In this document: piece by piece, positions 15,050 through 19,786 of the stretch
Layout: each line of letters begins with the position of its first letter
How positions within the stretch are numbered: the first letter of the stretch is position 1
From: DAIPXZ01 sp036782995
Lineage (GTDB): Bacteria; Bacillota; Clostridia; Saccharofermentanales; Saccharofermentanaceae
Direction: 5' to 3'
Assembly (NCBI GenBank): GCA_036782995.1
Contig: DAIPXZ010000018.1
Location: 1-19,786, forward strand
DNA: 19,786 bases
Made by a program: the position numbers and the translations under genes
Notes under the pieces: generated by a model
What the model saw: only the letters and a program-made list of their open reading frames with translations
Told to the model about the DNA's origin: nothing
The model's database searches: none

Positions 15050-15568
15050 ATGGAGAAAAAGCACTATACGGCAGGTGGAAACCCGTCACACGCAGGAGTG
15101 TTTATCCTGCCCAACGGCAATAATATAGATATTGTCATAGACCACGTGGAATGGCGTGAGAAAGAGGAGATAAATGGTCGTGTGGAATCGAAATTTGTAG
15201 CCATATTCAAGCCCAACCCATACACGGAACTTCCTATGGTACTGAATAAGGTCAACAAACAGCGGTTACTGAAATTGGCATCCAAAGGCCCTTGGGATAT
15301 TCTTGAAGTGAAAAATTTGCCCGTAACACTCACGTGGGAGTCCACAAGGGTTGGTGATGGTTTGAGAATATCACCTGTTCCGCCACGACAAAAACAGCCC
15401 TTGCCGACACAGCCACAACCACAGCAGTTGGAGGCGCTTACCACCGCACATAAGAACTTCGGCAAGTGTGTGGACCATCTTAAAAATGGTGGCACGATAG
15501 ACGATTTGCGTCTAAAATACACCATATCAAACGCCATGGAAGAAACACTTAAACAAGCGTTATTATGA
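15050..15568 (+). CDS. Hypothetical protein, partner of the exonuclease by context
   Basis: 172 residues. The N-terminal 115 residues are beta-rich (HAGVFILPNGNNIDIVIDHV, KFVAIFKPNPYTELPMVLNK, LPVTLTWESTRVGDGLRISP). A Pro/Gln linker follows (RQKQPLPTQPQPQQLEALTT) and then a C-terminal helical tail. A beta-rich core plus flexible linker would fit a single-strand binding or annealing accessory protein, and its stop overlaps the exonuclease start (ATGA), implying coupled translation. No diagnostic motif is visible, so the function is an inference from neighbours. Other options are a nucleotide or recombination cofactor of unknown type. Confidence 0.7.
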   Translation: MEKKHYTAGGNPSHAGVFILPNGNNIDIVIDHVEWREKEEINGRVESKFVAIFKPNPYTELPMVLNKVNKQRLLKLASKGPWDILEVKNLPVTLTWESTRVGDGLRISPVPPRQKQPLPTQPQPQQLEALTTAHKNFGKCVDHLKNGGTIDDLRLKYTISNAMEETLKQALL

Positions 15569-16362
15569 TAGAATTGAGCCAAAAGGAATATGAATGGCTG
15601 TCTGAAAAGGCGGGATACATCTCCGCATCAAAACTGGATGACCTTACAACGAGTGGTCGGAGTGGTCGCATGTGGGGAGATACCGCCATCACGTACCTAT
15701 ACAAACTGCAACGGGAGCGTAAACGTGGTATACCATCACCAATCCTATCGGCAAGACCGATGACATTCGGTAGTGAAAATGAGCCGTATGCCATAGACTG
15801 GCTGAAAGAAAATTACAACAAGGATATAAAGGATTGCTCACGTGACTTTGATAAAAAGATATTCAGAAAGCGCGAGGATGTCATGTTCGGTGCATCACCC
15901 GATGCCATATTGGGTACACCTAATAACGTAAACCATATTTTTGAGATAAAATGTGTGTACGGCGAGAAAGAGACGAACTGGATGTTCTCCGACACCGTGC
16001 CGTATGATGAAAAGAAGGCAGCGGTACTCAAGGAGCATAGATCGCAATTGGCTGGGTTGCTTCTTGCGTTTGAGGAGTGTGAGAATATATCACTTCTGAA
16101 GTATGATGCACAACGCGATGACAACCCGTTCGACTGCATAGACCCAATGGATAAGAGCCGTGGTGTTCTGTTTGAGTTTACACGTAATGAGTTTGGGGAT
16201 TATATTCAAGATATGTGGTGGAGAATATATATTGCAGATTTATTTCTGAAAGAGGGACTTAACCCAGACAATATTAATGATTACTTCTTTATTGCACATG
16301 AAAATAAAGATGAGTCCGGAGTGTTGAGATTTATAAATACAGAAATAGTAAAGAATGAATAA
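15565..16362 (+). CDS. YqaJ-type (lambda exonuclease-like) recombination nuclease
   Basis: 265 residues. Members of this PD-(D/E)XK family degrade one strand of duplex DNA from 5' ends to give 3' tails for recombination or annealing. Visible motifs are an N-terminal helix with ISASKL (Ser/Ala-Ser start typical of the family), GSENEPYA with Glu71/Glu73, the metal-site SPDAI with Asp113, and FEIKC with Glu127 and Lys129. A following EHRSQLAG helix supplies the usual conserved Gln. The length is normal. It overlaps its upstream neighbour by ATGA and the SbcC-like ATPase by 8 bases, so all three are probably translated together. Lambda-type Bet/RecT annealing protein is not recognised nearby; the gene before it may take that role. 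Confidence 0.85.
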   Translation: MIELSQKEYEWLSEKAGYISASKLDDLTTSGRSGRMWGDTAITYLYKLQRERKRGIPSPILSARPMTFGSENEPYAIDWLKENYNKDIKDCSRDFDKKIFRKREDVMFGASPDAILGTPNNVNHIFEIKCVYGEKETNWMFSDTVPYDEKKAAVLKEHRSQLAGLLLAFEECENISLLKYDAQRDDNPFDCIDPMDKSRGVLFEFTRNEFGDYIQDMWWRIYIADLFLKEGLNPDNINDYFFIAHENKDESGVLRFINTEIVKNE

Positions 16363-18061
16363 TCAAAAGCAAGTTGAAATAATCGGCTTTGAAGCCGGCA
16401 ACTATAACACCATAAAGGTGGTGCGCCTTACACCCGACATTTTGTCCAAGAAATTCATACAGATTGTCGGTGAGAGTGGCGCAGGAAAATCAAGCCTGTT
16501 GGAATTGATGAAACTGCCCATATCGGGTACAGACACCATAAAGAAAAAAGCGATTCTTGAAAAAGGGTTTTTCACACAGGCACAATTACTCGATGGAGAC
16601 CTTAATATATATATAGGTGCGAAAGTCTCCGAATATCAGCGAGGGGAAAAGGCGGGAGACCCTAAGTTTGAGTTCTACCTCTATTCTCTTGATGAAAATG
16701 GAAAGCAGTACCAGCCTGTCATTGATGGCGTTGCTGCAACGGCAAGTGAGTATACCAAACTGCTAACCACAGACTTGACGTTCAAGATGTCGGATATGTT
16801 CTCCGAAAATCAGACCATACATCGCAAACTCATAGAGTCTTTGTTCAAGGATGAACTCAATGCGCTAAAAGCCGATGTACTTATGGCGTCCATTGAGGAG
16901 AAGAAGAAGCTGAGGGATAATGCGAGGATGATGTGCCAGTCGCAAGGCGCATACATGGAAAGGTTCAAGGAGGAAGGGTTTGATGAGAATAAACTGGCGA
17001 TGATAGTGCCCGTTGACATATCTGAAATAGAATCAAAGATAACAGAGCTGATAGTCAAGAAAGACAGACTGGAACGTGGTAGCAAGGATGCCTACAACCT
17101 TGCCGTGATGGGTCTTGAACGTGAGCGGGAGCAGAAGATACAGGCATTAAAAGATAAAGGTAATGAGCTTTTAGAGCAACTTCGTGAGGATCGGCGCGTA
17201 AAACAGACAGCCTATAACAAGGCTCTTGCGGAACATGAGCAAGCTCAAGAAAAATACCTCAAGGAAAAGACCGAGGCGCAGGAGATAATAAGCAAGATAC
17301 AGGGGTACTTCGTGCGTCCGTCAGAAGATGTCGTTAAACTTGTTACCGATGAAATGACGCACAAGCTGAAATCAATATCCATAGTAGAGCCGAAGTTGGA
17401 GCCTGATAATGAGGCATTGCTTCTGAAGATAAAAAACATCCGCGAGAAAATAGAGAACTTCCCAAACGTGGTATATCCCGCAGTTTCCGATGTAGACACA
17501 TCCGACATAGACAAGGAACTCGCTGTGCTTGAAGATCGGAAGCTTTCCGCACAAAAAACAAACGCTATCCATAACAGGTATAAGATGTGGCAGACATGGG
17601 TTGCGGCAAAATCGCTATATGAGGATGAACTTGGCAAACTGCGCACACTATATGCGTCCGTAAACACCGGTGTTGAGGGTCTGTCAATCGTACCTACTGA
17701 GACAGATGGCGGTAAGATAGAAATATGGATGATGTATGACGGGCGTTATGACCCGACATTCTTCCACAATGATAGTGGAGAACTGCGACACCTGTTTGTG
17801 TACTCCTCATTCCAGCGGTCGGTGATTGGTGTCATTCTGCAAGCAGCACGTCTTGACTTGAAGAAAAAGGCACTCAGACTCGCCATCGTTGATGACGTTG
17901 CGTTTACGGAAAGGGGTGTTCAGATATTGGCTGACCTTTGCGATAAGTTCAATATAAAACTTATTGCCGGTAGGACAATAGCACCAACTGTGGACACGCT
18001 TGCTGATTCACAGATACTTGTTGATGGCGGAGAAATATTCTTCAACGATGGTTCCAATTAG
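16355..18061 (+). CDS. SbcC/Rad50-like SMC-type ATPase with coiled coil
   Basis: 568 residues. Walker A is GESGAGKSS (39-47). A long coiled-coil-like region with heptad-type charged sequence covers about 190-420, split near KIQGYFVRPSEDV and NVVYPAVSDVDTS. Near the end, DSGELRHLF resembles a degenerate ABC signature, and RLAIVDDVAF (Asp513, Asp514) is Walker B with Asp in place of the usual catalytic Glu. Such proteins (T4 gp46, T5 D13 type) pair with a nuclease to process DNA ends. Here the partner is the overlapping YqaJ-type nuclease, since no SbcD/Mre11-like gene is in view. It is shorter than SbcC, so the coils are truncated. The histidine of the switch region is not obvious. Confidence 0.75.
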   Translation: MNNQKQVEIIGFEAGNYNTIKVVRLTPDILSKKFIQIVGESGAGKSSLLELMKLPISGTDTIKKKAILEKGFFTQAQLLDGDLNIYIGAKVSEYQRGEKAGDPKFEFYLYSLDENGKQYQPVIDGVAATASEYTKLLTTDLTFKMSDMFSENQTIHRKLIESLFKDELNALKADVLMASIEEKKKLRDNARMMCQSQGAYMERFKEEGFDENKLAMIVPVDISEIESKITELIVKKDRLERGSKDAYNLAVMGLEREREQKIQALKDKGNELLEQLREDRRVKQTAYNKALAEHEQAQEKYLKEKTEAQEIISKIQGYFVRPSEDVVKLVTDEMTHKLKSISIVEPKLEPDNEALLLKIKNIREKIENFPNVVYPAVSDVDTSDIDKELAVLEDRKLSAQKTNAIHNRYKMWQTWVAAKSLYEDELGKLRTLYASVNTGVEGLSIVPTETDGGKIEIWMMYDGRYDPTFFHNDSGELRHLFVYSSFQRSVIGVILQAARLDLKKKALRLAIVDDVAFTERGVQILADLCDKFNIKLIAGRTIAPTVDTLADSQILVDGGEIFFNDGSN

Positions 18062-18710
18062 ACTTGTAAGACAAATAGGGTCGTTATGTGAGTTCATGTT
18101 CCGATGGGGCGTAAAGGACTCGGCTACACTATGCGACCCTGTTGTCTCCAATGAATTTGCGAATCAGGATGACGCCTACGACAACCTGTGCTTCCTGATA
18201 AGCAATTACGGGATTGTCAAGCCATCAATATATATTGACATCCTATATCTTAAAACAAGGACTGAAATCAAACTCAATGAACTTTCCAACTTCCTGGGCA
18301 GGTCAAAGATGGATGTAGCTATTAAAAACGGACTATGCTATATATGCAACTTCTATTACAGAAAGGGCGTAGCATACGGGGTGGGTGTGGATAAGCGTGA
18401 CGCACTGATTATGTATGATAAAATCAATGGCGGCAGGTCACACCCATACCTGTATGGTGGTCGGCTAAGCCACAGCAAATTCATCCTATGTGTTAAGTCC
18501 GAGTGTGCCATTATTGACGCATTACGGGCTCGGCACGGGCTGACACGCCGTATGACACCGCTGATAAACCTTATGGCCAAGGTTATAAAAAATGAAAATA
18601 GGCGTAAGGAAGTATTGGGTATCAGTGAGACAATCAGACGGTATGAGAGTGAGTTGGATATGGAAGAGAATTTATATATAGGGGCTGACGAAGATGTTGA
18701 TACCTATTGA
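18048..18710 (+). CDS. Hypothetical protein between the ATPase and helicase
   Basis: About 220 residues from ATG 18048 (MVPIRLVRQIGSLCEFMFRW); a longer upstream in-frame start at 18000 would lie inside the ATPase gene. It contains several Cys (CEF, LCDP, LCF, LCYIC) with no clear metal-ligand spacing apart from CYIC. A segment ELSNFLGRSKMDVAIKNGL resembles a helix-turn-helix. The C-terminus is acidic (DMEENLYIGADEDVDTY). No family recognised. It overlaps the ATPase stop by 14 bases and the next gene by 17, so it belongs to the same translational unit and probably to DNA metabolism. DNA binding by the helix-turn-helix-like segment is only a suggestion. Confidence 0.7.
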   Translation: MVPIRLVRQIGSLCEFMFRWGVKDSATLCDPVVSNEFANQDDAYDNLCFLISNYGIVKPSIYIDILYLKTRTEIKLNELSNFLGRSKMDVAIKNGLCYICNFYYRKGVAYGVGVDKRDALIMYDKINGGRSHPYLYGGRLSHSKFILCVKSECAIIDALRARHGLTRRMTPLINLMAKVIKNENRRKEVLGISETIRRYESELDMEENLYIGADEDVDTY

Positions 18711-19023
18711 ACATGAGATGCGGCATATTGCCAATGAGAATTATGGTATGATAGTGCCTTTCGGGGATTATAAGAACTCCCGCTTGGTGGATTGTGAAAT
18801 CGGGTCCAAGTGCATCTCCCTTGATAAGCATCGCGGTATACTGATAAGCCGTGTAATACTTGTCATACCATCGTTGGTGGCAAACACCATATCTATGATG
18901 CTATACAATATGGATATAGAAAACTCATTCGGCAGGATGGTGCGTAATTGGGAAGGAGAGGTGTTCGAGGATAGAGCACTATTTATTGTTATCGAAAAAA
19001 TAGGACAAAATGACAAATCATAA
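18694..19023 (+). CDS. Hypothetical protein
   Basis: 109 residues, MLIPIEHEMRHIANENYGMI at the N-terminus, then a strand/turn pattern (VPFGDYKNSRLVDCEIGSKC) and a hydrophobic segment (RVILVIPSLVANTISMMLYN) that is too polar at its ends to call a membrane helix confidently. The C-terminus is charged (ALFIVIEKIGQNDKS). No family recognised. It overlaps both neighbours by 14-17 bases, a spacing that suggests coupled translation in the replication operon. Confidence 0.65.
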   Translation: MLIPIEHEMRHIANENYGMIVPFGDYKNSRLVDCEIGSKCISLDKHRGILISRVILVIPSLVANTISMMLYNMDIENSFGRMVRNWEGEVFEDRALFIVIEKIGQNDKS

Positions 19024-19300
19024 AGTATCACATCTTTACCAGCCGGAAATCATTGTACCATATAGCGCAATAGAAAATAATTGGGAAGTACGCGAGGGTG
19101 ACATCTGCGACATGAGTGATGGCGTCAGTGCCACCATAGAGAATGTGCAACACTTGAATATGATCTCTCCCGATAGTGAGTCTACCGTAATGCGGATTTA
19201 CAAAATATCGTCATGGGGGCTGCTCAAGCAATGGTATCTTCGCGGTATGCCACTAAACTCCATTTACTTTTTAAAATTAACATTACGCAAAAATGCTTGA
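19010..19300 (+). CDS. Hypothetical protein
   Basis: 96 residues, MTNHKVSHLYQPEIIVPYSA at the N-terminus. A polar middle (REGDICDMSDGVSATIENVQ) is followed by WGLLKQWYLRGMPLNSIYFL, an aromatic-rich segment near the end, and a basic terminus (KLTLRKNA). I do not recognise it. It overlaps the helicase start by 8 bases and the upstream gene by 14. It could be an accessory factor for the helicase, but only position supports this. Confidence 0.6.
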   Translation: MTNHKVSHLYQPEIIVPYSAIENNWEVREGDICDMSDGVSATIENVQHLNMISPDSESTVMRIYKISSWGLLKQWYLRGMPLNSIYFLKLTLRKNA

Positions 19301-19786
19301 CGTTGTTTTAAGACCATATCAGGAGAAGATGATGGGAGATATACGTGATGCCATGCGTTCGCACCGTAGGATTGCCGTAAGGCTGCAACAGGGAGGTGGC
19401 AAATCGTACCTTATTGCAGCCATGGCACTCCGCTCTATGGCGCGTGGTAACCAAGTACTCATATTGTCACATAGACGGCAGATAACGGCACAAAATCATG
19501 GTATATTCGAGAACCTGGGGGTTAAACCGCAAGTAATCACAGCCAAGACAAAAAACATAAGCAAGGACGAGATGTGTAATATCGCCATGTCACAAACCTT
19601 GATGTCACGTGCCACAAAGCATGAGCACGTGAGGGAGCTTATCCGAGGCTGTCGTGTCGTGCTTATAGATGAAGGCCACCTGCAATGGAATGATTGGATA
19701 TTCGACCTTGTGGCTGATGATGCCTATGTAATCGGGTTTTCGGGCACATGGAGCAGGTCGGGTAAGCAGAAGCAGCTCGGATTGCT
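19293..19786 (+). CDS. Superfamily 2 DEAD/DEAH-type helicase, N-terminal part
   Basis: The first 164 residues are present; the gene runs off the right edge. The start is MLDVVLRPYQEKMMGDIRDA, with the RPYQ Q-motif at 7-10. Walker A is QQGGGKSYL (32-40). Motif Ia is VLILSHRRQI (55-64). Motif II is VLIDEGH with Asp126, Glu127, Gly128, His129. Motif III is GFSGT (148-152). This pattern is typical of phage SF2 helicases of the UvsW or DEAD type that unwind DNA branches or assist replication/recombination. The C-terminal helicase half is outside the window, so subfamily and completeness cannot be judged. It is the last gene of the overlapping operon seen here. Confidence 0.88.
   Translation, partial: MLDVVLRPYQEKMMGDIRDAMRSHRRIAVRLQQGGGKSYLIAAMALRSMARGNQVLILSHRRQITAQNHGIFENLGVKPQVITAKTKNISKDEMCNIAMSQTLMSRATKHEHVRELIRGCRVVLIDEGHLQWNDWIFDLVADDAYVIGFSGTWSRSGKQKQLGL

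Noticed and set aside
1..19786. tRNA genes, CRISPR arrays or integrase
   Set aside because: No cloverleaf, regular spaced repeat or recombinase motif was seen while reading both strands, though a dedicated search was not possible.

Overview
The window is part of a tailed double-stranded DNA phage (or prophage) genome whose host is most likely a Bacteroidota gut-type bacterium. Two features point to that host. Promoter-like sites match the Bacteroidota -7 consensus TAnnTTTG (clearest at 13964-13971, with a TTG 19 bp upstream; also 8300-8307 on plus and 8271-8278 on minus). Start codons generally follow AT-rich leaders without a recognisable Shine-Dalgarno sequence. The run of 100 N at 1975-2074 marks a scaffolding gap in an assembled contig.

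Left arm (1-8255, all minus strand, read right to left): a small Com-like zinc ribbon, a strong hairpin/terminator, a probable scaffold protein, a decoration or head-fibre-like protein, the major capsid protein, four head-tail connection/completion proteins, the tail tube protein, a terminator, a tail assembly chaperone pair probably joined by a -1 ribosomal frameshift, and the start of the tape measure gene, which is interrupted by the N gap and runs off the left edge. One tube gene and no sheath gene between tail completion and chaperone suggests a non-contractile, siphovirus-like tail.

Right arm (8334-19786, all plus strand): the large terminase, whose ATPase P-loop is split by a 341-residue intein with a LAGLIDADG endonuclease; the portal protein; a protein with three fibronectin type III domains; a terminator and a well-formed promoter; then a tightly packed, overlapping set of early/replication-type genes. 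These are several small unknowns, a YqaJ-type exonuclease, an SbcC/Rad50-like ATPase, three more unknowns, and the N-terminal part of a superfamily 2 helicase cut by the right edge. The exonuclease, the ATPase and probably the helicase form a recombination/replication module.

The two arms diverge from 8256-8333. This region carries back-to-back -7 elements around a perfect 14-bp palindrome, so DNA packaging (terminase, portal) is transcribed away from the capsid and scaffold genes it works with. The most notable observation is the terminase intein. It lacks an N-terminal nucleophile (Gly1) but carries the Trp/Cys/Thr set that defines class 3 inteins. No tRNA, CRISPR array, integrase, reverse transcriptase or small terminase was recognised.
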